From Arcuatula senhousia (Eukaryota > Mollusca > Bivalvia > Mytilida > Mytilidae): a stretch of 64,000 nucleotides of DNA. The position numbers were made by a program, and so were the translations under genes. A model generated the notes under the pieces. The model had not been told where the DNA came from and ran no database searches. It saw only the letters and a list, made by a program, of their open reading frames with translations. Positions 25,775-36,586 of this stretch are shown here, piece after piece. Where the stretch lies: assembly GCA_963971305.1 (NCBI GenBank), contig OZ020317.1:17440001-17504000 (forward strand), given 5' to 3'. The stretch's first letter is position 1. Each line of letters starts with the position of its first letter.

Positions 25775-26355
25775 AAAGGAGAAGGTTCACGAACACCCTT
25801 ATTTGGCCCACAATTTGGCCAAAATTTTAACTTAAATATTTCATGTTATAACTCTTTGTCAGTATAGTCATGTGCTTGATTTCTCTAATTCTAAACTTAT
25901 TTTTGACATATTATAAAAGACCAATTCAACCATAGAGGTCAAACTTGGGGAATTTAACGAAAAATCCAAAATTTCACCATATTTTGCTACTTTTTGGTTC
26001 TAAATTGGTTAAGAAAAATATGAGCACAATCAAGGGCACCCTTCATATTTTCAGAAAACCTTTAATATGGTCATAATTATAATCTACTAAATTATGAAGG
26101 GTGTCCTTGAGTGCACTCTATATTTTCTAAGCACAAATGTGCATTAAAAAATGGCAAAATCTAAAGATTTTCAACATTTTTTGCAAAATGTCGAAGATTG
26201 TGACGTCACTGTGACGTTGTTATGTCACAAATCAAACTTTCAAATGCATATGTCTTACATATATCCATAGTACTATATCTACAACAAATATGACATGATT
26301 ATCTAATACTTGAAATTTTAGGGCCAAATATGAAGGTTCCTGAACCTACTCCTTT
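25775..26355. repeat. Foldback element across U5/U6
   Basis: Full-length 581-bp copy, near-identical to the U4/U5 copy. It is the last one; no left arm follows U6. Confidence 0.75.
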
Positions 26356-29300
26356 ATGTATAATTATTTTCAGATTTCTGTTTATCATTTTATTTCACTT
26401 TCCGGTGGCCCCAGTGTCAAGAATATATCACAAAGGACAATCGTTACCGACGTTACGTCAACTGTTAACGTCTTGCCATTGTTAACGTCTTTTCTATTGT
26501 TAACGTCACGTCATTGTCATTGTTATGTTCAAGTCAGAATACAAGTTATATCTGAAAACACGTCTTTATTTTCAAGTACTAGCCGCAACATTCCACAACA
26601 TTTGTCCTGCTTTTTCATTTTCGGAAAAAGTCAAGTCTGGATTTTTTTCAGCCAAAAATATCATCCTGCCTTTTTGTTTCTGGGTTTTTACCATCCTGTC
26701 TTTTTATTTCAAATTTCAACATAGCCCCCCCCTAATACAATCAAATTGTCGCTCCCTTAGTTTTGGAAATTTAATGCATTTTATTTCTCTCTTCTAAAAA
26801 TCTGTGATTGAAGGAGAAAGATTTATAGGCCAATGACTAGGACTTGTTTTTGGTCATTGTTTTTATGCGGGATATTTCACATGTCAAAGATGGAGCCTTC
26901 GTCAACCTGCTTTATATTCTTGGTATTTCAGAGACGGATTAATTGTCACATAGGTTTGTTTTGATCATAAACTTAGATACCTAACATCATTTGGACCTAA
27001 AATGCACGTAAAACGTCCAAACCTGCATTTTTTCCGAACTTGAGGATATTGGGCGCATGTTGAGAATATAAGGTGATTGTTGAGACTATAAGGTGCATCT
27101 TTTCGAAGTTGTATGCATTATCCGTCTGTTATTGATAAATTAAATCAGAGCCTCATTGACACCAACTATTTTGTGTTAGAAACACGCCAGTCTAAATTTT
27201 CAGTCTCGCGGGCATGTGTGTGGAGATGTAACCAGATATAATAATTCAAATGCCTATTTGCCCCACCGCAACGTAGAACATAGAAACACCGGGCGTCCGT
27301 CCTTGCGTCCGTCCGTTCGTCACACTTTTTGTAACAGATTTCTCAGCAACCATTTTCCTAGGCTTCTGATATTTGGTATGCAACTTCAGGTAGGGGTTTC
27401 ATATGGTTGGATGCGTTTTCATGTCTGTCCCTTATTTACTTACTTCCTGTAAACGAGCTGACTTAGGATTTTTGAGGGTCAAACTATAGAAAATTTTCCT
27501 TAACAGATCAAGCAACAACTATTCCTAGGCTTCCGATATTTGTCATGCAGGTAGGGGTCTCATATGGTGGGATGCATTTCAAGGTCTGTAGCTTACCTAT
27601 ACTTGCTGTTAAGCGAGCAGACTAAGAATGTTTTACGCTAGGTGGGGGACCCAGGCATTCCGTTCTTATTATATGTAGTATTTCTAAAAAATAATTTTAG
27701 CGATTATGTCTTATTTGCATTTTATGTGCACCTGATTATAATTTCTTTCTTTAAATATGATGTGCCAATTATGATTATCTACAGAAAGACGTCAACGCGA
27801 CTAGTCTGGAATTATAAACGGGCTGATACGGAACTTTTAAAAAGTAAAGTCAAAGAAACAAATAGGTATGATCTGATTGTATAGGAAATTGCATGTATTA
27901 TCTTCACTGATATACTTTCTTGAAAACCATTAAAATGTGACTTAAAAGCGAAATACCAAATTCGGATATCGGGTGAACCTTACATGATCCGGACAATAAC
28001 ATGAATCTAGTTTTTGACAGCTTATCCGATAAAGTGTGATCTTCTGAATAGTTATTTCTGTTCATTAACTGACAGCCGTAACAAAGACCTACCTGATTTT
28101 GACGATAGAAGTGATGGCATCTTTACTGAAATTGCCATTTTTGAGCAAGACGTCTTGGATGCCATTACTTTACTAAATCCACAAAATGCTATAGGTCCAG
28201 ATCGTCTTAGCAATACAATGTTATATATTCATTGTAAAACATGAGATTGCTCAACCTCTGTGCAACCTCTTTTCCAAATGAATGGAAAATTGCAAATGTA
28301 ATTGCTCTGTTCAAGGAGGGAGATAAATCGTTGGTATCAAATTATAGGCCAGTCTCACTTTTATCATGTCTTAGCAAAGTCTTTAAAAAATAGTTTATAA
28401 ATTTATTTACAATCACATGATTGCTATTAAATGACTTATTCTAAAAATATCACTCAGGCTTTTAACCAAAACTGTCTACAGTTCATCAACTTATCGAAAT
28501 TTACAACAATGCCCTGTTGTCATTAGATTCGGGTAACAAGACTTGTATTACATTTTGCGACATCAGTAAAGTTTGGATTCGCTAGTTAGTGTTTAAACAA
28601 GAAAGATATGGTATCAATGGTAAGCTTCTTCGATGGCATTCAAAAGATTTAAGAACAACTATCCATAGTTCAAAGACTCGTGTCAGAGGTAGCAGTACAA
28701 AAAATGGTGAGACCGGAAGTGCCTGAATACCATAACCAACGCAATTTTAGATTAGGCGTTACCGCTTTATTTTTCATTGTAATCGCTTTGTAAATGGTTC
28801 AAAAACATGAACTCGTGTTAATGGATAAAATTTAAATCGAATATCTATAAACACTGTACATACGGGGTCACGCCAAGCTGACGTCATTGTTCAAAAAGAC
28901 GTCCTCTTATTTACGTTCCTTTTGGCGTTTTGGCGTAAATGAGTTGTACCATGACAAAAATTGACAAAGTTAAGTAAGACGCGCCCTTTTTAAAACCAAA
29001 GATTCAAATTTTAACAGAATTTTTTTTTAATTTTCAACATTTTGTCATTTTTAATTTAACTGAACAACGTTTTCAAAAATAACAAAAACCCAACGGAATC
29101 AGTTGCAAAATTTACTATCCCTGTAATTTCATGGGTTGTTAAGTATCCCTGAATATTTAATTCAACTTCAAACTCATCGAAATGCTGTCAGATATGCAAA
29201 ATGAATGGTTAATCAGGAACGATAATGCTTTGTTAACTTGATTTTCTACAATATCTAGGTAAAACTGTAAAATTCGATTGAAAATAAGGTAGAATGGATT

Positions 29301-29714
29301 TTCGTCTCTTCAGAATGACCAAAGAGGAAGTTGCATCTTTTCGTTTGTTATAAAAAAAGAATATCAAATTTAATATAAGTGTAACGTTTCTTTTTTTTGC
29401 CTAGTATATATTAAGAAAAGCGTCATGGCTTTTGCTTTAGTGTTAAGCTCAAGCAGCTATACAAAAGTGCATCGGTTAAAGTTTTAAGATAAACCTTTGT
29501 AGGATGATGTCCTATAGAGGTAAAAATCGCGTCTTTCACTAACAGAATAAAAACTATTGCAAATAGATAAAGGCAATAAGGCTTGCTTTAATGTATAACT
29601 CGAGCAGCTATACAAAAGTCAATTTGTCGAAAATGTCAGATGACTTCTTTAAGGGGTTATAATCAGGCCTTAATAGTTCAAAACTTGTAATTGGTTAAAA
29701 TAAAATGTCTTGTA
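25895..29714. repeat. Macrosatellite unit U6 (3'-truncated, array end)
   Basis: The last copy. It follows the unit consensus up to TAAAATGTCTTGTA and then leaves the array exactly where the other units enter the BEL/Pao segment. CTTGTAAC, which belongs to the normal unit here, reappears eight bases later in the flank. An 18-bp gap near 26540 shortens the ORF-like stretch at its start. Confidence 0.94.
27781..28716 (+). pseudogene. LINE reverse transcriptase fragment, U6
   Basis: Same fragment, with the Lys-Asp variant shared with U1 and U2. Confidence 0.78.
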
Positions 29715-29925
29715 CCTTGTAACTATGTTTTAATGAAATGTTAACACAGAGAGGTGTCAAGCCTAATGCAGTTGGTCACAATAAAGAATAAGAACCAGCT
29801 CACCAAACGCGTGCCCTCTTGTTTGACAGAAAAAAATGGGTAAGGAACTGTATGAAAGAAGAGATCGCTGACGATTTTTTTTTAAATGTATACCCCCTGT
29901 TCACATGGGTCTCATCATTCGCTAT
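29715..29925. other. Spacer between the macrosatellite and the next repeats
   Basis: About 210 bp of AT-rich sequence with no ORF or recognised motif. It starts with CCTTGTAAC, a near-repeat of the last unit bases. Confidence 0.5.
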
Positions 29926-30416
29926 CAAATTTCAAAGTCAGTAGAATGTGACTGCAGGAGCATGCAGAAGAAATGCTTTTGAAATTGATTTGCACTTATG
30001 AGAATGCAAGTGCATACTCAATATCAATGGTGTACAACAACTGCGTCATGTTAAACAATATCAATGGTGTACAACAACTGCGTCATGTTAAACAGACATA
30101 CGAAAAAAGGTTAACCTCGGCCAAAGCAGTGTAAAATTTCAAAGTCAGTAGACCGTGATTGCAGGAGCATACAGAAGAAATGCTTTTGAAATTGATCTGT
30201 ACCGATGCTTATGCAAGTGCATACCCAATATCAATGGTGTACCTTAACTGCTTCATGTTAACAGACGTAAGAAAAAAGGTCAACCTCGGCCAAATCAGTG
30301 TAAAATTTCAAAGTCAATAGACCGTGACTGCAAGAGCATACAGATGAAATCCTTTTAAAACTTACTTGAACTGATGCTAATGCAACTGCATACCTAATGC
30401 CAATGGTGTAAAATAA
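29926..30416. repeat. Three ~169-bp tandem repeats
   Basis: Units start near 29926, 30133 and 30302 at CAAATTTCAAAGTCA or a variant, and share TGACTGCAGGAGCAT, AGAAATGCTTTTGAAATTGA, CAATATCAATGGTGTA and AACCTCGGCCAAA. The first unit is longer because a 37-bp piece (ATATCAATGGTGTACAACAA and on) is duplicated at about 30018-30091. The length and the CTGCAGGAG motif recall, from memory, the cores of bivalve pearl/BIV160-type repeats; that link is unverified. Confidence 0.75.
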
Positions 30417-30447
30417 AAAGGGCACATAAACAGATCTTATCAAACAC

Positions 30448-31618
30448 TCTTCCAGTTCCGGTCTGATGATGATAGCGATTTTGTTATAAAGTGTGCCTAG
30501 GTGGGTCCTTTCGACCCCGGATTTTACCCTGATGGCTATTTTGGGTGGCATAGGGACTATGTGGCATAGAGAGGGGAGGTATTGAGGTGCATGACCCAAG
30601 TCTCAAAAGTTGGCAACGACTTACGGTTCCGGTCTGATAATGATAGCGATTTTGTTATAGAGTGTGCCTAGGTGGGTCCTTTCGACCCCGGATTTGATCC
30701 CGATGGCTATTTTGGGTGGCATAGGGACTAGGTGGCATAGAGAGGGGAGATATTGAGGTGCATGACCCAAGTCTCAAAATTTGGCAACGACATCCGGTTC
30801 TGGTCTGATAATGATAGCGATTTTGTTATTAAGTATGCCTGGGTGGGTCCTTTCGACCCCGGATTTGACCCCGATGGCTATTTTGGGTGGCATAGGGACT
30901 AGGTGGCATAGAGAGGGGAGGTATTGAGGTGCATGACCCAAGTCTCAAAAGTTGGCAATGACTTCCGGTTCCGGTCTGATAATGATAGCGATTTTGCTAT
31001 AAAGTGTGCCTGGGTGGGTCCTTTCAACCCCGGATTTGACCCCGAAGGCTATTTTGGGTGGCATAGGGACTAGGTGGCATAGAGAAGGGAGGTATTGAGG
31101 TGCATGACCCAAGTCTCAAAAGTTGGCAACGACTTCCTTTCGACCCCGGATTTGCCCCGATGGCTATTTTGGGTGGCACAGGGACTAGGTGGCATAGAGA
31201 GGGGAAGTATTGAGGTGCATGATTCAAGTGTCAAAAAATGGCAACGACTTCTGGTTTCAGTCTGATAATGATAGCGATTTTGCTATAAAGTGTGCCTGGG
31301 TGGGTCCTTTCGACCCCGGATTTGACCCCGATGGCTATTTTGGGTGGCATAGGGACTAGGCGGCATATTTTGGGTTGCATAGGGACTAGGTGGCATAGAG
31401 AGGGGAGGTATTGAGGTGGGTCCTTTCGAGAGGGGGTATTGAGGTGCATGACCTAAGTCTCAAAAGTCGGCAACGACTTCCGGTTCCGGTCTGATAATGA
31501 TAGCGATTTTGTTATAAAGTGTGCCTGGGTGGGTCCTTTCGACCTCGGATTTGACCCCGATGGCTATTTTGGGTGGCATAGGGACTAGGTGGCATAGAGA
31601 GGGGAGGTATTGAGGTGC
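30448..31618. repeat. 171-bp satellite array, block 1
   Basis: About 6.9 monomers. The TCTCAAAA phase marker recurs at 30601, 30772, 30943 and 31114, exactly 171 bp apart. Monomers carry TTCCGGTTCCGGTCTGATAA, AGCGATTTTGTTATAAAG, GGTGGGTCCTTTCGACCCC and GTGGCATAGAGAGGGGAGG. The block includes the same shortened monomer (near 31130) and the partial composite monomer (31350-31440) that recur in each later higher-order unit, so it is probably the tail of an earlier unit. Confidence 0.95.
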
Positions 31619-32049
31619 AAATAATATGAATGTATAATTATTCTGAAGCCGTTTTCAACCAATAGTGATGATTTTTGCAATCAGGCTAAAAGAATTAAAA
31701 AAAATATTATAGATTCTAAATTTTGATTTGTCTATAATATATAGAGATGAATGAATGCGCTTGTTAACAAAACTCTCAAAATACCAAATAAAGTAAATAC
31801 ATGTAAGAAATACCGGTCTGTAGAGTTCGCCTAGCATCGTTTTACTGCACTTGACTAATCCTAAATGATCACCGACAGCATGACGGATGTCCTTAATACC
31901 GTAATAAAGAAGAACGCGTGTGCTTAAAGAAGGAATCAATAATGGCTACAAACAACCTTACAAATATTTTTTTGAAAATGTTGCCAAACAAGTATGCATT
32001 ATTAAAACTCATTGAAAAAGAAAGAAAAATTCAAACAAAAGAAACCCTG
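31619..32049. other. Unrecognised 5' part of the A block
   Basis: AT-rich, with a minus-strand open stretch (31655-31939) but no recognised protein. Copies lie at 36156-36586, 40693-41122 and 45229-45658. A one-base difference shortens the open stretch in H3 and H4, which argues against coding. Confidence 0.45.
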
Positions 32050-33145
32050 ATCTGACAGCAGTGTCAGAAATATTAAATCTAAAATAAACCTTTTAGGTAA
32101 ACAATTAAAATCTAAACCTTTTGATTTGACCTTAAGAGGTCAGTACTTTTCTACTGCTAAACAACTATAAAAAATGAAAAAAGAAGACAAAATATGAATA
32201 TCAGCAGAACTTTATCAAAAACTGTTTGAGTGCAACTCAAATGAAACCAAAACCTTTTGGAGAACCTTACTTTAAAAAGTGTTACTAAACTTTATAAATT
32301 AATTTTACAATCATTGGTCTATCCTGATAGCTGGAACAAGTCATATGTTGTTCCAATTCACAAATCAGGAGTTAAAAAATGATCCCATTAATTATAGAGA
32401 AATTTCTCTACTTTACTGTCTCTCTAAAATATTTAGTGCTGTACTTAGTAATAGAATAACTGAGTATATGAAGGATAAGTTAACTAATTGTCAATTTGTA
32501 TTCAGATCAAATCGTGTCCTGTCATAGAACAGTTTTTGACACTTCTGCCCAATGACATATTTAGAAGTGTTCTAAGCCCTGACAGTTTTAAGCTGTTTTT
32601 CGCCCTGACAGCTCTAACCTGTTCTGCGCCCTGACAGTTCTAAGCCCTGACAGCTCCTGACAATTCCTGACAGTTCTAAACCCTGAGGTTTTAAAACTTT
32701 TTCTGGTTCATTGTCTTAAGGAATTAAAGTTGCATGCCTATCGGGAATACAATTTTAACAGAAAGCTAATAATTTTAAAACAAAATAGCTGACAAAAAAT
32801 TACAATAAACAACACATGACGTCATTTAGAGCTGTCACAGCCCAGAACTGCCATGGAAGAGGGGAGTTCTAAGCTGTCAGGGATTAGAGGAGTTATAAGC
32901 TGTCATGGCCCAGAACAGTTCTAGAAGTGTCAGGGGCTGGGACAGGGTATGACAGTTCTGTCCCAGAACAGTTTTTGGCAGTTGGTGCCCTGGGTTAGAA
33001 CAGTTCTAGAACTGTCAGGAGAGCCTTGACAGTAGAGATGTTAAAACAGATCTCAATTGTCTTGAAACATTAATTAACAAATATATATGATTGAAAAAAG
33101 AAAACTATTTATGCTTGTTTCATTGACTTGCACAAAGCTTTCGAC
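32050..33145 (+). pseudogene. LINE reverse transcriptase fragment in A block, H1
   Basis: A LINE different from the one in region 1. Decayed frames show the pre-RT region (KPFDLTLRGQYFSTAKQ near 32110-32165, CNSNETKTFWRTL near 32230-32270), then the first RT blocks in an open frame at 32345-32527 (VPIHKSG, DPINYREISLLYCLSKIFS, LTNCQFVFRSN). Here a foldback element interrupts it. After that element the LINE resumes (LNCLETLINKY) and reaches catalytic block A, YACFIDLHKAFD, at about 33105-33145. At exactly this point satellite sequence begins, so the rest of the RT, with the YxDD block, is missing. Confidence 0.8.
32518..33031. repeat. CCTGACAG-rich foldback element inside the LINE, H1
   Basis: The left part carries repeated CCCTGACAGTTCTAA-type motifs (32575-32690). 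The right part carries the reverse complements (AAGCTGTCAGG, GTGTCAGG, TTCTAGAACTGTCAGG at 32870-33021). The middle is AT-rich and contains TGACGTCA at 32817-32824. The ends cut the LINE frame and the LINE resumes after CTTGACAG. It is most likely a non-autonomous foldback insertion; the exact ends and target duplication are not clear. No ORF. Confidence 0.7.
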
Positions 33146-34965
33146 CCCGGATTTGACCCCGATGGCAATTTTGAGTGGCATAGGGACTAGGTGGCATAGA
33201 GAGGGGAAGTATTGAGTTGCAAGATTCAAGTCTCAAAAAATGGCAACGACTTCTGGTTTCGGTCTGATAATGATAGCGATTTTGTTATAAAGTGTGCCTG
33301 GGTGGGTCCTTTCGACCCTAGATTTGACCCCGATGGCTATTTTGGGTGGCATAGGAACTCGGTGGCAAAGAGAGGTGAGGTATTGAGGTGCTTGCCCCAA
33401 TTCTCAAAAGTTGGCAACGAGTTCCGGTTCTGGTGTGATAATGATACCGATTTTGTTATAAAGTGTGCCTGGGTGGGTCCTTTCGACCCCGGATTTGACC
33501 CCGATGGCTATTTTGGGTGGCATAGGGACTAGGTGGCATAGAGAGGGGAGGTATTGAGGTAAACGACCTAAGTCTCAAAAGTTGGCAACGACTTCCGGTT
33601 CCGGTCTGATAATGATAGCGATTTTGTTATAAAGTGTGCCAAGGTGGGTCCTTTCGAACCCGGATTTGACCCCGATGGCTATTTTGGATGGCATAGGGAC
33701 TAGATGGCATAGAGAGGGGAGGTATTGAGGTGCAGGACCTAAGTCTCAAAAATTGGCAACGATTCCGGTTCCGGTCTGATAATGATAGCGATTTTGTTAC
33801 AAAGTGTGCCTGGGTGGGTCCTTTCGACCCCAGATTTGACCTCGATGGCTATTTTGGGTGGCATAGGGACTAGGTGGCATAGAGAGGGGAGATATTGAGG
33901 TGCATGACCCAAGTCTCAAAAATTGACAACGACTTCCGGTTCCGGTCTGATAATGATAGCGATTTTGTTACAAAGTGTGCCTGGGTGGGTCCTTTCGACC
34001 CCGGATTTGACCTCGATGGCTATTTTGGGTGGCATAGGGACTAGGTGGCATAGAGAGGGGAGATATTGAGGTGCATGACCCAAGTCTCAAAAATTGACAA
34101 CGACTTCCGGTTCCGGTCTGATAATGATAGCGATTTTGTTATAAAGTGTTCCTGGGTGGGTCCTTTCGACCCCGGATTTGACCCCGATGGTTATTTTGGG
34201 TGGCATAGGGACTAGGTGGCATAGAGAAGGGAGGTATTGAGGTGCATGACCCAAGTCTCAAAAGTTGGCAACGACTTCCTTTCGACCCCGGATTTGCCCC
34301 GATGGCTAATTTGGGTGGCACAGGGACTAGGTGGCATAGAGAGGGGAAGTATTGAGGTGCATGATTCAAGTGTCAAAAAATGGCAACGACTTCTGGTTTC
34401 AGTCTGATAATGATAGCGATTTTGTTATAAAGTGTGCCTGGGTGGGTCCTTTCGACCCCGGATTTGACCCCGATGGCTATTTTGGGTGGCATAGGGACTA
34501 GGCGGCATATTTTGGGTTGCATAGGGACTAGGTGGCATAGAGAGGGGAGGTATTGAGGTGGGTCCTTTCGAGAGGGGGTATTGAGGTGCATGACCTAAGT
34601 CTCGAAAGTCGGCAACGACTTCCGGTTCCGGTCTGATAATGATAGCGATTTTGTTATAAAGTGTGCCTGGGTGGGTCCTTTCGACCTCGGATTTGACCCC
34701 GATGGCTATTTTGGGTGGCATAGGGACTAGGTGGCATAGAGAGGGGAGGTATTGAGGTGCAAGATTCAAGTCTCAAAAGTTGGCAACGACTTCCGGTTCC
34801 GGTCTGATAATGATAGCGATTTTGTTATAAAGTGTGCCTGGGTGGGTCCTTTCGACCTCGGATTTGACCCCGATGGCTATTTTGGGTTGCATAGGGACTA
34901 GGTGGCATAGAGAGGGGAGGTATTGAGGTGGGTCCTTTCGACCCCAGATTTGACCCCAAAGGCTA
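33138..34965. repeat. 171-bp satellite array in H1
   Basis: About 10.7 monomers, beginning at CTTTCGACC fused to the LINE and ending at GACCCCAAAGGCTAT before the B block. It holds two adjacent near-identical monomers (33895-34070) and a shortened monomer near 34273, where GACTTCC jumps directly to TTTCGACC. A composite partial monomer lies at 34495-34590. Confidence 0.95.
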
Positions 34966-35344
34966 TAGTGGGCGTCTTTTTACAGATGCATGATTTCAGT
35001 ATTTTAAGATTGATTTGGGGAAGACTTATTTTGCTACAACAACACAATAGTTGGCTTCGTGAATCTGTAACGGAACATGTATTGCAGCGTTTGTTGCGTT
35101 TGTGATGAAAAAGACTATGAAAAAAACCTTTAATACACTATTCAAATACTTTGGAAACGTTGGTACTCTTGTTCTTTGCCACTTTATGACCAGTTCGAAA
35201 CCACCGTTGCTTTATAGCTGCAGAGTGCTTTTAATCGTTTTCAAAAGGAAGGTCTTGCGACATATGCATGCAAATAGATTCTCGTTTTAGTTCTTATGAA
35301 AATAACTGAATTATCTTGGCGCGTCTCGACGAAACGTTAAACTT
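34966..35344. other. Unrecognised 5' part of the B block
   Basis: About 380 bp between satellite and hAT remnant with short open stretches in two frames (34923-35105, 35102-35290). No family was recognised; it could be further decayed hAT sequence. Copies lie at 39503-39881 and 44039-44417. Confidence 0.45.
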
Positions 35345-35870
35345 CTGTGGTCGTCAATCATAGCTATTCCTGGACACGATGAATCCAAAGGTGTATATGG
35401 CGATTTTACTATACCGTGAAAAAGTCCGATGGGTTGTTTTAAACATGATCATTTAAATTATTCCACTAAAAAGGTTCCTTATTTAAGATTATCCTCAAAG
35501 ATACAAAATGAAATAATAGACATTTGTGCAGTACAAATTTGCGACTGTAACAAAGCACCATGTTTTGTGCTCTTTGCTAATGTAGCCACAGACTCGTCAA
35601 CAAAAGAACAGATATCTATTTGTGTTAAGTGTGTTGATATATTGTTCAGTTGGGGTTCGAAAGCTGCTCTTAGACTTTTGGTTGGAAACTTGACAAGAGC
35701 ACAGTTAACGGATCAATTTCTTATTGCCCTGTCACACTATAACGTTTTAACTAACGTGTGCCGAACGTTCAATCATTTTTTTAAACGTTGGTACACTTTG
35801 GCAGTCGCTGTAAAAAGTTTCAAAAATATCTCGGTGAACGAACCCAAAACGTCAGACTAACTACCTGCAA
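35345..35870 (+). pseudogene. hAT transposase remnant (ZMYM/DUF4371 type), H1 B block
   Basis: The open frame 35429-35860 (143 aa) shows the DUF4371 pattern: SSKIQNEIIDIC (residues about 22-33), then a segment ending in TDSSTKEQISICVKCVD (about 55-71), typical of ZMYM1-like hAT transposases. Just upstream in other frames are FCGRQ (about 35342) and IPGHDESK (about 35368), also typical of this family. After residue 71 the protein jumps to a C-terminal-like segment (RWYTLAVAVKSF, SVNEPKTSD). Most of the catalytic region and its acidic residues are therefore deleted, and the usual length of over 600 aa is reduced to about 150. It is non-functional. Confidence 0.72.
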
Positions 35871-36155
35871 CGCATGATAAACTTATTCAAAACTTATCTC
35901 CAGCGTACTTAAAGATTTCCTAACGCATGTGTGACGACTGCATAACGCATTCAATAACGCTCATCTTACTTAAAATTGTTTGCTCTCGTTGAGGAGACCC
36001 ATGCAGGATTTATGTTCCTTTTTATTTTAGCATTATTTCACAATAACCCAAATAGATGTTTTATTGGTTTTAAATGTATTTTTGGATTAATTTATTAATA
36101 TAGATTCATGTAAATTTAGTTTCGTTATAAAAATATTGGTTTTCGGCGTTCTGGT
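35871..36155. other. AT-rich 3' part of the B block
   Basis: No coding signal. Joined to the next A block at CTGGTAAATAATATG. Copies lie at 40408-40692 and 44944-45228. Confidence 0.45.
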
Positions 36156-36586
36156 AAATAATATGAATGTATAATTATTCTGAAGCCGTTTTCAACCAAT
36201 AGTGATGATTTTCGCAATCAGGCTAAAAGAATTTAAAAAAATATTATAGATTCTAAATTTTGATTTGTCTATAATATATAGAGATGAATGAATGCGCTTG
36301 TTAACAAAACTCTCAAAATACCAAATAAAGTAAATACATGTAAGAAATACCGGTCTGTAGAGTTCGCCTAGCATCGTTTTACTGCACTTGACTAATCCTA
36401 AATGATCACCGACAGCATGACGGATGTCCTTAATACCGTAATAAAGAAGAACGCGTGTGCTTAAAGAAGGAATCAATAATGGCTACAAACAACCTTACAA
36501 ATATTTTTTTGAAAATGTTGCCAAACAGGTATGCATTATTAAAACTCATTGAAAAAGAAAGAAAAATTCAAACAAAAGAAACCCTG

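Larger units (their letters stand above)
20324..25894. repeat. Macrosatellite unit U5
   Basis: A complete 5571-bp unit. It resembles U4 most closely (GCAAGCAGAC near 22045, CATAAACC near 22515) but carries a TTATTCG variant near 22455 otherwise seen only in U2. This makes it a mosaic. Confidence 0.95.
31619..36155. repeat. 4.54-kb higher-order unit H1 (A block, satellite, B block)
   Basis: The unit is 4537 bp. The A block (31619-33137) is a LINE fragment split by a foldback element; the satellite is at 33138-34965; the B block (34966-36155) holds a hAT remnant. H1 lacks one monomer at the left end of its satellite and has one extra monomer inside it (near 33895-34070) compared with H2 and H3. 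Confidence 0.95.

Noticed and set aside
30448..31618. Relation to primate alpha satellite because of the 171-bp period
   Set aside because: Only the length agrees. No sequence similarity is visible and the neighbouring elements point to an invertebrate.
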